Counted from the stretch's first letter, positions 1 to 5,470 are shown. The stretch: DNA of 5,920 bases from Corynebacterium sp. (GCF_030826625.1 NZ_JAPJNQ010000103.1:1-5920); one strand, 5' to 3'. Notes: a model not told the origin generated them from the letters alone. Numbers and translations are program-made.

Positions 1-1
1 C

Positions 2-784
2 CCCCGCCCCGATTCGTACGCCCTGGTCACAGGCGCAAGTCAAGGCATTGGCGAGGCCATGGCACGCGATCTCGCCAAAGCCGGCCACAACCTCATCCTC
101 GTCGCCCGCCGCGAGCAGGTGCTCAACTCGCTTGCCGACGAGCTCACCACCCACGGCATCACGGCTGAAGTCTTTGCCGCAGACCTATCCAACTACGACG
201 AAGTGACGGGTTTGTTGGAATACCTGAAAGATAAAAACGTCTCCATCGCAATAAACTCGGCGGGCATCGCCAGCTTCGGCAAATTCGTCGAGCAAGACTG
301 GGAATACGAGACCAACCAGTTCCATCTCAATGCCACTGCGGTGCACCGCATCACCAACGCCGTCGTCCACCCGATGGTGGCACGCGGCGAGGGCGCAATC
401 TGCAACGTGGGTTCTGCCGCCGGAAATATCCCGATCCCGAATAACGCTACCTACGTATTCACCAAGGCGGGTGTCAATGCTTTTACCGAGGCGCTGCACT
501 ATGAGCTCAAAGGCACCGGGGTCAGCTGCACGCTTCTAGCTCCGGGCCCTGTGCGCGATGCGGTGGTGCCGGATGAGGAACAGTCAATCGTCGACAAGGT
601 CGTGCCAGATTTCTTATGGACGACCTACGAGTCGTGCTCAGCCGAAACCCTGGACGCCATGGCGAAAAACCGGCGCCGGGTGGTGCCTGGGCCGCTGTCG
701 AAGGCCATGAATACGCTGAGCCAAATTGTGCCGGTTCCGCTGATTGCGCCGTTGGTCGGCAAATTTTATTCCAAAATGGGCTAA
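2..784 (+). CDS. Short-chain dehydrogenase/reductase (SDR), 5' end outside window
   Basis: This is a classical SDR oxidoreductase, probably NADP(H)-dependent; its substrate cannot be told from sequence. The frame is open from the left edge (260 visible residues), so the ATG at 59 is internal: it lies just after the cofactor motif TGASQGIG (visible residues 10-17) at 29-52. Other signatures, in visible-residue numbering, are NSAG at 85-88, an Asn in the HLNATA helix at about 110, catalytic Ser138 (VGSAAG), Tyr151 and Lys155 (YVFTK), and the LAPGPV loop after beta-6. The basic ARR following strand beta-2 favours NADP over NAD; this is inference from the family. Only a few N-terminal residues should be missing. 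It is probably cytosolic: no signal peptide or membrane segment is visible, though the true N-terminus is not seen. It ends 40 bp before orn on the same strand with no clear terminator between, so co-transcription is possible. Confidence 0.93.
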   Translation, partial: PRPDSYALVTGASQGIGEAMARDLAKAGHNLILVARREQVLNSLADELTTHGITAEVFAADLSNYDEVTGLLEYLKDKNVSIAINSAGIASFGKFVEQDWEYETNQFHLNATAVHRITNAVVHPMVARGEGAICNVGSAAGNIPIPNNATYVFTKAGVNAFTEALHYELKGTGVSCTLLAPGPVRDAVVPDEEQSIVDKVVPDFLWTTYESCSAETLDAMAKNRRRVVPGPLSKAMNTLSQIVPVPLIAPLVGKFYSKMG

Positions 785-824
785 ACGAGTACGAGCGTAC
801 AAGCGAAAGGAACATTAGTTACAC

Positions 825-1517
825 ATGACGAACGAGACCGCAGCAGAGACCACCGGGGCCACAGAATCTACCGACACCGCGAACTCTGCGAGCATTCCGG
901 CCAAAAGCAATCGCCTGGTCTGGGTGGATCTGGAAATGACGGGCCTGGACCCCAACCGGCATGTCATCGTCGAGGTTGCCGCGCTGGTCACCGATGCCGA
1001 ACTCAATATTCTTGGCGACGGCTACTCCGCTGTCATTCACGCCAGCGAGGAAGAACTCGCGGCGATGGATGACGTCGTCGTCCGTATGCATCAGGCTTCG
1101 GGGCTGGATAAAGAAATCGCGGAATCGACCACGACAGTCGCCGAAGCTGAACAAGCCGTTTTGGAACTCATTGCGCAACACTGCGAAGCCGATTGGGCAG
1201 TACCGCTGGCCGGCAATTCGATCGCTACCGATCGCCGGTTTATCCAGGAATACATGCCTCAGCTAGACCAGCGCCTGCACTACCGCATGGTGGATGTCTC
1301 CACCATTAAGGAACTGTCGCGTCGCTGGTTCCCGCGGGCGTATTTCCAGCAGCCAGATAAAGGCCAGGCACACCGCGCACTGGCAGACATTGTGGAATCG
1401 ATCCGCGAGTTGGACTATTACCGGCGCGCGGTTTTTGTGGATCCGGGTGCGGTTTCTAGCGACGACGCCGCACACGCAAAAGACGCCGCTACCGCCGCTT
1501 ACCAGCAGTTTTTGTAA
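825..1517 (+). CDS. orn: Oligoribonuclease (3'-5' exoribonuclease for 2-5 nt RNAs)
   Basis: Orn degrades nanoRNAs (including pGpG, in species using c-di-GMP) to mononucleotides in the cytosol, the final step of RNA turnover. It is a DEDDh-family exonuclease. Exo I is VDLEMTGLD with Asp35 and Glu37, Exo II is GNSIATDRRF with Asp136, and Exo III is HRALADIVESI with His183 and Asp188, so all five catalytic residues are present. At 230 aa it is longer than the roughly 180-aa E. coli enzyme. The additions are about 27 Thr/Ser/Ala/Glu-rich residues before the core and an Ala/Asp-rich tail after about residue 205. The start is ATG 825. The purine-rich GAAAGGA at 805-811 is a usable but rather distant ribosome site (13 nt), and no better in-frame start precedes the LVWVDLEMTG core. 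The gene sits between an SDR gene and tRNA-His. Confidence 0.96.
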   Translation: MTNETAAETTGATESTDTANSASIPAKSNRLVWVDLEMTGLDPNRHVIVEVAALVTDAELNILGDGYSAVIHASEEELAAMDDVVVRMHQASGLDKEIAESTTTVAEAEQAVLELIAQHCEADWAVPLAGNSIATDRRFIQEYMPQLDQRLHYRMVDVSTIKELSRRWFPRAYFQQPDKGQAHRALADIVESIRELDYYRRAVFVDPGAVSSDDAAHAKDAATAAYQQFL

Positions 1518-1539
1518 ATCCACGATCATGCGCTAATCT
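1512..1539 (+). promoter_or_regulatory. Likely tRNA-His promoter overlapping the orn 3' end
   Basis: TTGTAA at 1512-1517 (-35-like, ending on the orn stop codon) is followed after 16 bp by TAATCT at 1534-1539, a TANNNT -10 box. This predicts transcription starting near 1546, about 20 bp before the tRNA. The position suits a stable-RNA promoter. The -35 match is only partial, so this is inference from spacing and motif. Confidence 0.5.
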
Positions 1540-1546
1540 AGTGCGT

Positions 1547-1562
1547 GCTGCTTTAGAGCAGC
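1547..1562 (+). other. Small hairpin just 5' of tRNA-His
   Basis: GCTGCT (1547-1552) and AGCAGC (1557-1562) form a perfect 6-bp stem around a TTAG loop, ending 3 nt before the tRNA. It would lie at the very start of the pre-tRNA leader if the 1534 -10 box is used. It may help leader processing or weakly end orn transcripts, but there is no T-run after it. Confidence 0.4.
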
Positions 1563-1565
1563 GAT

Positions 1566-1642
1566 GGTGGCTGTAGTTCAGCTGGTAGAGCACTAGGTTG
1601 TGATCCTAGGTGTCGCGGGTTCGAGCCCCGTCAGCCACCCCA
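1566..1642 (+). tRNA. tRNA-His (anticodon GTG)
   Basis: A full cloverleaf can be drawn by hand. The acceptor stem is GTGGCTG (1567-1573) with CAGCCAC (1632-1638). The D arm is GTTC/GAGC. The anticodon stem is CTAGG/CCTAG, with GTG at 1600-1602. The T arm is GCGGG-TTCGAGC-CCCGT. The histidine identity pair is encoded: the extra G-1 at 1566 faces discriminator C73 at 1639. The 3' CCA is also encoded (1640-1642). In the usual numbering position 1 is 1567. It decodes CAC and CAT. All stems are intact, so it should be functional. Confidence 0.98.
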
Positions 1643-1646
1643 AAGT

Positions 1647-1686
1647 AACACCCTCTTGGTCGCGGAAATGCGGCCGAGAGGGTGTT
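1647..1686 (+). terminator. Long hairpin after tRNA-His, probable terminator
   Basis: AACACCCTCT (1647-1656) pairs perfectly with AGAGGGTGTT (1677-1686). The stem continues inward through T-G, G-C, G-C, T-G, C-G, G-C and C-G pairs to a 6-nt loop, giving about 17 bp in all. It begins 4 nt after the tRNA CCA, the usual place for a terminator. The downstream strand lacks a clean T-run (GTCGCG follows), so it could equally act as a 3'-processing barrier. Confidence 0.7.
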
Positions 1687-1858
1687 GTCGCGTGGCAGAC
1701 TACATACATCCGGAACAGAGCGTGGGCGAGACTTTCGCCAGAATAATCCCATTATTTGTTCTATTTTCTGATAACTAACCCTGCACACACAAATAAAAGC
1801 TAAGGCTTTTCAAGTATAAATCCCTAGCTCGCCGAGTGTAACCAACTCTCTTTTTCTA

Positions 1859-1880
1859 TTTATAAGTGTTACGTTATAAA
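1859..1880 (+). promoter_or_regulatory. Candidate promoter/operator of the molybdoenzyme gene
   Basis: The inverted repeat TTTATAA-GTGTTACG-TTATAAA contains two TTATAA boxes (1860-1865 and 1874-1879), either of which could serve as a -10 element. No convincing -35 box is seen, as is common in this group. A related GTGTAACC lies at 1836-1843. The symmetry suggests a repressor or activator site overlapping the promoter. This is inference only. Confidence 0.35.
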
Positions 1881-1937
1881 AGAGTGTTTTCGAAGATTTT
1901 TCTCAATCACGCCCCATGACTGCTACCCCCTTGATTG

Positions 1938-1943
1938 AAGGAA
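1938..1943 (+). promoter_or_regulatory. Ribosome binding site fixing the start at ATG 1950
   Basis: AAGGAA at 1938-1943 lies 6 nt before ATG 1950. The in-frame TTG at 1935 is adjacent to and partly ahead of this site, so a start there would lack its own ribosome site. This favours the shorter protein beginning MEINPDFPLW. Confidence 0.8.
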
Positions 1944-1949
1944 CAGCCA

Positions 1950-3473
1950 ATGGAAATTAATCCAGATTTCCCACTCTGGCTCCGCGCCAGCCACCTCATC
2001 AACTTTGTCCTGATCGGCATCCTCCTACGTTCCGGCTGGGAGATGCTCGCCTCCATGCCTCGCCTGTGGTGGCGCAATGACTGCGCACCAGGCACCGAGT
2101 GGTTGAAGTTCACCAAGCGTGAGCTTCCCAAAGAAGAAGGCATCTACACCTCCCTAATGGATGAAAAGTCCGCTTCCCCAATTTTCACCCTTCCGGGCCA
2201 CGAAAACATCGGCTTAGGCCGTCACTGGCACGGCCTAGGCGTGATGCTGTGGGTGCTTAACGGCGTCTTCTACGTCATTATGCTATTTGCCACCGGGCTG
2301 TGGAAACGGCTAATCCCAACTTCCTGGGATGTTTTCCCCGAAGCCTGGGACTCGTTCAAAACATACATGTCGTTCACCGCGCCAGGCATCGAACACTTCC
2401 AGCCTTACGACGCGTTGCAGCAGCTGACGTACTCATTCGTGATCTTCATCCTGGCTCCGTTCATGATGCTGACCGGCGTCGCAATGTCGCCTGCCGTGCG
2501 CCAGTCCATGCCGTGGTACGTAAAAATGTGGGGTGGGCATCAAGGTGCACGTTCCCTGCACTTCATCGGCATGGTGATGATGTCCGGCTTCGTAATCATG
2601 CACGTCGGTCTGGTCATGCTGGTACACCGCGATCACAACACCACGAACATGGTCTTCGGCGTTATGTCCACTGAACGCGCAGGCCAGGCGCTTTTCATCA
2701 TGGTGCTTACCGTCGTGCTGGTCGTCTCTTTCTGGATCGGACTTTCCTACTGGTCGCTGTCGGATCGCGTCCGCGCCCACAATTTCTTGGTGCTTACTAC
2801 CGAATGGGGCCGCAAAATCTTCCTGCAGAAACTGCGCCCACGCGGAGCTAAGCAGAAAGCCTACACTGACGACGATATTTCGGAATTCCACTGGACCAAC
2901 GGTCTGCCACCAACGGAAGACGAATCCGAGTACTGGATTGAACAACGCGATAGCAACTGGGACGGCTATGAAATGACAGTCTTTGACGATGTCCGTGACG
3001 TCAACAAGACCATCACCTTGGGTGACCTCCGTGCCCTTCCCCAGCACTCGTACATCGCCACCCACACCTGTATGCAGGGATGGTCGGCCACGTCGCGCTG
3101 GAGCGGTCCGAAACTTACCGACGCGCTGGAGCTATTAGGCGAACGCCCAGAAGGGGCCCGCTACGTATTAATCGAGTCCTATGGTCTGGCGCAAAAGATG
3201 ATTGATGATCGTCCCCGTGAGCCATTTTACGCCGCTATTGACCTAGAAACTGCCTACGAAGATGACACCATCCTCGCGCTGGACCGTAATGGCGAACCTA
3301 TCGATAACCACCTGGGTGCACCGGTGCGGTTGCGCGTAGAATCTAACCACGGATACAAGCACGTGAAATGGGTATCGCGGATCGGCTGGATTAAGGATTA
3401 CCAGGACTACCAAGATGGTCGTGGTGGAACCCGTGAAGATTCCGCACTGCAAGCCTTTAACGGCCGCATCTAG
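1950..3473 (+). CDS. Membrane cytochrome b561-like / sulfite-oxidase-fold molybdopterin oxidoreductase fusion
   Basis: The 507-aa protein has two modules. Residues 1-270 form a membrane part with about five hydrophobic segments (about 13-32, 96-117, 159-179, 202-225, 246-268). RxxH at the start of segment 1 (His15), the RHWHGLG pair (His92, His94), His204 and His218 resemble b-type heme ligation in cytochrome b561/thiosulfate-reductase cytochrome b proteins. Residues about 335-485 form a SUOX/MsrP-type molybdopterin domain. Its THTCMQGWSATSRWSG motif puts Cys374 where the Mo-ligating cysteine lies, and GAPVRLRV followed by GYKHVKWVSRI matches the end of that fold. It is probably a quinone-linked redox enzyme of unknown substrate; sulfoxide, sulfite or related reactions are possible. 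MsrP normally works with a separate heme protein, MsrQ; here a different, b561-like module is on the same chain. No Tat signal is visible. A strongly basic stretch follows segment 5 (273-303). The 89-aa gene downstream may be co-transcribed. Confidence 0.88.
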   Translation: MEINPDFPLWLRASHLINFVLIGILLRSGWEMLASMPRLWWRNDCAPGTEWLKFTKRELPKEEGIYTSLMDEKSASPIFTLPGHENIGLGRHWHGLGVMLWVLNGVFYVIMLFATGLWKRLIPTSWDVFPEAWDSFKTYMSFTAPGIEHFQPYDALQQLTYSFVIFILAPFMMLTGVAMSPAVRQSMPWYVKMWGGHQGARSLHFIGMVMMSGFVIMHVGLVMLVHRDHNTTNMVFGVMSTERAGQALFIMVLTVVLVVSFWIGLSYWSLSDRVRAHNFLVLTTEWGRKIFLQKLRPRGAKQKAYTDDDISEFHWTNGLPPTEDESEYWIEQRDSNWDGYEMTVFDDVRDVNKTITLGDLRALPQHSYIATHTCMQGWSATSRWSGPKLTDALELLGERPEGARYVLIESYGLAQKMIDDRPREPFYAAIDLETAYEDDTILALDRNGEPIDNHLGAPVRLRVESNHGYKHVKWVSRIGWIKDYQDYQDGRGGTREDSALQAFNGRI

Positions 3474-3491
3474 ATACTCTTTTCGGTAGTG

Positions 3492-3506
3492 CTAGAACCT
3501 TTCTAG
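3492..3506. repeat. Short perfect palindrome CTAGAA-CCT-TTCTAG
   Basis: Six-base arms (3492-3497 and 3501-3506) surround a 3-nt centre, 18 bp after the molybdoenzyme stop codon. It could be an operator half of the pair with 3519-3533, or a small RNA hairpin. No T-run follows, so a terminator is unlikely. Confidence 0.5.
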
Positions 3507-3518
3507 ACCCGTAATTCT

Positions 3519-3533
3519 GGAAATCGTATTTCC
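3519..3533. repeat. Short perfect palindrome GGAAAT-CGT-ATTTCC abutting a ribosome site
   Basis: Six-base arms (3519-3524 and 3528-3533) around CGT end immediately before GAGGAGA (3534-3540), the ribosome site of the 89-aa gene. As DNA it could bind a dimeric regulator. As RNA it would place a hairpin against the ribosome site. Confidence 0.5.
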
Positions 3534-3543
3534 GAGGAGAATA

Positions 3544-3813
3544 ATGGCACCATTACAGACCACGCACTTTGCCGTTGCAAGTGTAGACAATAAAGACGGT
3601 GGCAAGACAAGCAAGAAGATTTTGCAGGCGCTTTACGACATCTTCAGCAGCGAAGGGATGGGCTATGCTGCCTTCGAATTCTCCCCGGATGCACCCGCAC
3701 GGTTGATCATCAAGCACAAAGCTGACCAACAACCAGATATCGACGCACTCAACGCGCAAATGGCGAAGGTCAGCAAAGCGGAAATCTCAGAGGTGCTGTT
3801 CAAATCACGGTAG
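3544..3813 (+). CDS. Small protein of unknown function (89 aa)
   Basis: I do not recognise this family. The start ATG 3544 follows a strong ribosome site, GAGGAG, at 3534-3539, and coding-type composition runs to TAG 3811-3813, so it is very likely real. The protein is soluble and lacks cysteine, a signal peptide and hydrophobic segments. Its pattern suggests a strand (HFAVASV), a Lys-rich helix (KTSKKILQALYDIFSSEG), strands (YAAFEFS, ARLIIKHK) and a final helix (DIDALNAQMAKVSKAEISEVLF), a compact alpha/beta fold. It lies 70 bp after the molybdoenzyme gene on the same strand, and no terminator separates them, so it may be co-expressed; a role as partner or chaperone is speculation. Its stop is only 3 bp from the stop of the converging dehydrogenase remnant. 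Confidence 0.8.
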   Translation: MAPLQTTHFAVASVDNKDGGKTSKKILQALYDIFSSEGMGYAAFEFSPDAPARLIIKHKADQQPDIDALNAQMAKVSKAEISEVLFKSR

Positions 3814-3816
3814 GTT

Positions 3817-4038
3817 TCATCCCAGCCACGTAAAACGTTCCGGATGAATCTTTGTCATCCAATCGGGCATTGTCTCTCCCGCGATCACACCAGACACCAA
3901 CTGTGCAGTCCGGGGCGCAAGGCTGATTCCTTGCATCGCATGCCCGGTCGCAACCACGACATTCGGGAATTTCTGCAGCGCACCAATATGCGGCAAACCA
4001 TCCGGAGTCATCGGACGCATCCCCTGCCACGGATCCAA
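3817..4038 (-). pseudogene. 3' remnant of a D-amino-acid dehydrogenase/oxidase-type FAD enzyme
   Basis: Reading the minus strand, about 73 residues survive: LDPWQGMRPMTPDGLPHIG, then VVVATGHAMQGISLAPRTAQLVSG, ending ...HPERFTWLG with TGA at 3817-3819. This is the C-terminal end of the DAO/DadA family, where the W-x-G-x-RP-x-TPDG and ATGHxxxG motifs close the FAD site. Family members are around 400 aa, so more than 80% of the gene, including the N-terminal GxGxxG dinucleotide fold, is missing. The minus frame stays open to 4458, but beyond about 4040 it only reads the antisense of the OCD remnant and shows no DAO features. The fragment cannot make an active enzyme. DadA, glycine oxidase-like and D-hydroxyproline dehydrogenase-like origins are all possible. 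Confidence 0.85.
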
Positions 4039-4734
4039 GGCTCGTATGTGCTTTTCGACGGCACCTCGCTGAGCCCGAAAGCGCTGATCGACGGCATCGC
4101 GATCACTAATTTGCGCACCCCGGCTGTCTCGATCTCGTGCACCTATGATTTCTTTGCCGACGAGGACGCTACCTCGCCACTGCGCGTAGCCATTTTCGGC
4201 ACCGGGCCGCAGGGCCGTGCGCACGCTGCAACCGTAGAATCGACTTTCCCACAGCGCGACTGCTCCATCACCTTCATCTCGCGCACCGAACCAGATGCAC
4301 TCGATGATTCCTACCACTGGGCGCAAGCGGGCAGCGCCGAAGCCCGTGAGGCCACCCGAGGTGCTGACCTCATCCTGTGCACTACCACTGCCGCAGAGCC
4401 AATCGTGCAGAGAGACGACGTGGCCGATAATGCGGTGATCGTCGCTGTGGGCTCGCACTCCCCCGATGCTCGAGAATTATCCACCGATCTAGTGGCAGCA
4501 TCACACGTAATCGTCGAAGACATGGAAGCCGCCCTGCGTGAAGGTGGCGACATCATCCAGCCGTTGAACGAAGACGCAATCAAGAAAAACGACCTGTTCA
4601 CCTTCGCCGACGTCGTCAGCGGCAAGGTCACCATCAAGCGTGATAGGCCGATCGCCTTCAAATTCACCGGCATGCCATGGGAAGATCTCGCACTCGCGGA
4701 AGCAATCGCCGACAAGCTCGCTTCGCAGCATTAA
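4039..4734 (+). pseudogene. Ornithine cyclodeaminase/mu-crystallin family gene lacking its 5' end
   Basis: About 231 residues of an OCD/mu-crystallin family protein (NAD(P)-linked ornithine or ketimine/imine enzymes) are intact and in frame. GSYVLFDG marks the first recognisable residues, followed by ALIDGIAITNLRTPAVS, which holds the conserved Arg. Next come the Rossmann loop IFGTGPQGRAHA, VGSHSPDARELSTD with the catalytic-position Asp, and VVED-like IVEDMEAALREGGDIIQPL. Family length is about 310-350 aa, so roughly 80-100 N-terminal residues, which help form the substrate pocket and dimer, are absent. The frame is open further left to ATG 3844, but that part is antisense of the dehydrogenase remnant. 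GTG 4048, preceded by AAGG at 4037-4040, could by chance start a 228-aa fragment. No stop or frameshift follows, suggesting a recent loss. Confidence 0.85.
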
Positions 4735-4755
4735 ATCCACCGCAGCTGCCCCTTG

Positions 4756-4769
4756 TATGCTTTAAGCAT
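4756..4769 (+). promoter_or_regulatory. Leaderless-type promoter with embedded palindrome, upstream of the GntR gene
   Basis: TATGCT (4756-4761) is a good TANNNT -10 box, and 6 bp later the A of ATG 4768 sits where transcription should begin. The mRNA would therefore have no leader, consistent with the absence of a Shine-Dalgarno motif. The perfect inverted repeat ATGCTT-T-AAGCAT (4757-4769) overlaps both -10 box and start codon, a natural place for autorepression. Leaderless mRNAs are common in actinobacteria; operator function is inference. Confidence 0.6.
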
Positions 4770-5436
4770 GGTCAACGCCCAGATCCCGCAGATTGCTTCG
4801 CGCGCAAGCTCCTTGCGCGAGCAAGTCTCCGAATTCATCCGCGCCGGCCTGATTTCCGGTGAGCTCGCCCCCGGCAAGATCTATTCTGCGCCACAATTAG
4901 CTGCCCACATGGGAATATCCGCCACTCCGGTGCGCGAAGCCATGCTGTACTTCGAGCGCGAAGGCATGGTCACCAAAATGCGCAATACCGGCTACAAGGT
5001 CACTGAGCTTTCCGACGAAATCCTCGACGGAGCAGCCGAAGCCCGCATCCTGCTAGAAGTCCCCACCATGGCGAAGGTCGCCCGCAACTGCACCGGTGAG
5101 ATCGCAGAAAAAGTCGAAGACTTACGCAACCTCGCCCACGAGCTTAACGACGCCGCCGAACGCGGAGATTTGGTCTCCTACCTGCAAGCAGACCTAAAAT
5201 TCCACTGCGATTTCCTGGCTTTGGCGGGCAACCCCGTCATCGTGGAAACCGTCTCTAGCCTGCGCACCCGCAGCCGCGTGACTGGGTTGCGTCGTCTAGC
5301 AGAAGCTGGCGCACTCGTCGCCAGCTCCCGCGAGCACGAAGCCATGATCGATGCGGCCCTGGAACAAGATGCCGACGCGATGGAAGCCATTGTGCGCACC
5401 CACATCGGGCACGTGCGCAAGGAATGGGCCGTGTAG
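4768..5436 (+). CDS. GntR-family transcriptional regulator, FadR subfamily (FCD domain)
   Basis: The 222-aa length is standard for this subfamily. Residues 15-80 are the winged helix-turn-helix: SLREQVSEFIRAGLISGELAPG, then LAAHMGISATPVREAMLYFEREGMV and the wing NTGYKVTEL. Residues about 85-215 are the all-helical FCD ligand domain, with the expected metal-site residues Asp142, His146 (ADLKFH), His190 (REHEAM) and His212 (THIGH). Such proteins are usually repressors released by a carboxylate such as an organic or amino acid. ATG 4768 was chosen over the in-frame TTG 4753 because it matches a leaderless promoter and the extra five residues precede the domain without need. It lies 33 bp after the truncated OCD gene, so its natural targets were probably that gene and the lost FAD-enzyme gene (inference from context). 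The coding frame itself looks undamaged. Confidence 0.93.
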   Translation: MVNAQIPQIASRASSLREQVSEFIRAGLISGELAPGKIYSAPQLAAHMGISATPVREAMLYFEREGMVTKMRNTGYKVTELSDEILDGAAEARILLEVPTMAKVARNCTGEIAEKVEDLRNLAHELNDAAERGDLVSYLQADLKFHCDFLALAGNPVIVETVSSLRTRSRVTGLRRLAEAGALVASSREHEAMIDAALEQDADAMEAIVRTHIGHVRKEWAV

Positions 5437-5470
5437 GTTTTCCCACCGGCAGCGTGCGCCCACAGTCCCA

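Larger units (their letters stand above)
1687..1949. other. AT-rich non-coding gap upstream of the molybdoenzyme gene
   Basis: No gene is supported here. Over 1741-1920 I count about 35% GC, far below the flanking genes. It contains a small hairpin, AAAAGC-TAAG-GCTTTT (1795-1810), and TATAAA at 1815-1820. It also contains a 7-bp inverted repeat, TTTATAA at 1859-1865 and TTATAAA at 1874-1880, around GTGTTACG. Low GC immediately upstream of a gene is typical of promoter and operator DNA in GC-rich actinobacteria; a decayed insertion next to the tRNA is the alternative. A 14-codon reading frame from ATG 1916 overlaps the next gene's start, but I see no support for its translation. Confidence 0.6.

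Noticed and set aside
59..61. ATG 59 as start of the SDR gene
   Set aside because: It falls just after the TGASQGIG cofactor motif, which is required for the fold; the frame is open to the left edge.
1606..1788. Minus-strand 60-codon frame over the tRNA and its terminator
   Set aside because: It reads across a structured tRNA gene and hairpin and has no coding signal.
1935..1937. TTG 1935 as start of the molybdoenzyme
   Set aside because: The ribosome site AAGGAA (1938-1943) lies after it and at ideal distance from ATG 1950.
1620..1950. Integrated element at tRNA-His
   Set aside because: No second copy of the tRNA 3' end, integrase or phage-like gene is visible in the window.
1916..1960. 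14-codon upstream reading frame (MTATPLIEGTANGN) overlapping the molybdoenzyme start
   Set aside because: There is no ribosome site and no attenuator-like residue pattern; chance is the simpler explanation.
2433..3065. Long minus-strand frame inside the molybdoenzyme gene
   Set aside because: It is His/Asp-rich and low in recognisable motifs, as expected for the complement of a real GC-rich coding frame.
3844..4038. ATG 3844 as the true start of a 296-aa OCD-type gene
   Set aside because: The first 65 residues are antisense of the dehydrogenase remnant, there is no ribosome site, and OCD similarity starts only at GSYVLFDG.
4041..4458. Minus-strand frame continuing from the dehydrogenase remnant to an ATG near 4458
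   Set aside because: Beyond about 4040 it is only the complement of the OCD coding frame and shows no DAO motifs; the homology stops at the junction.
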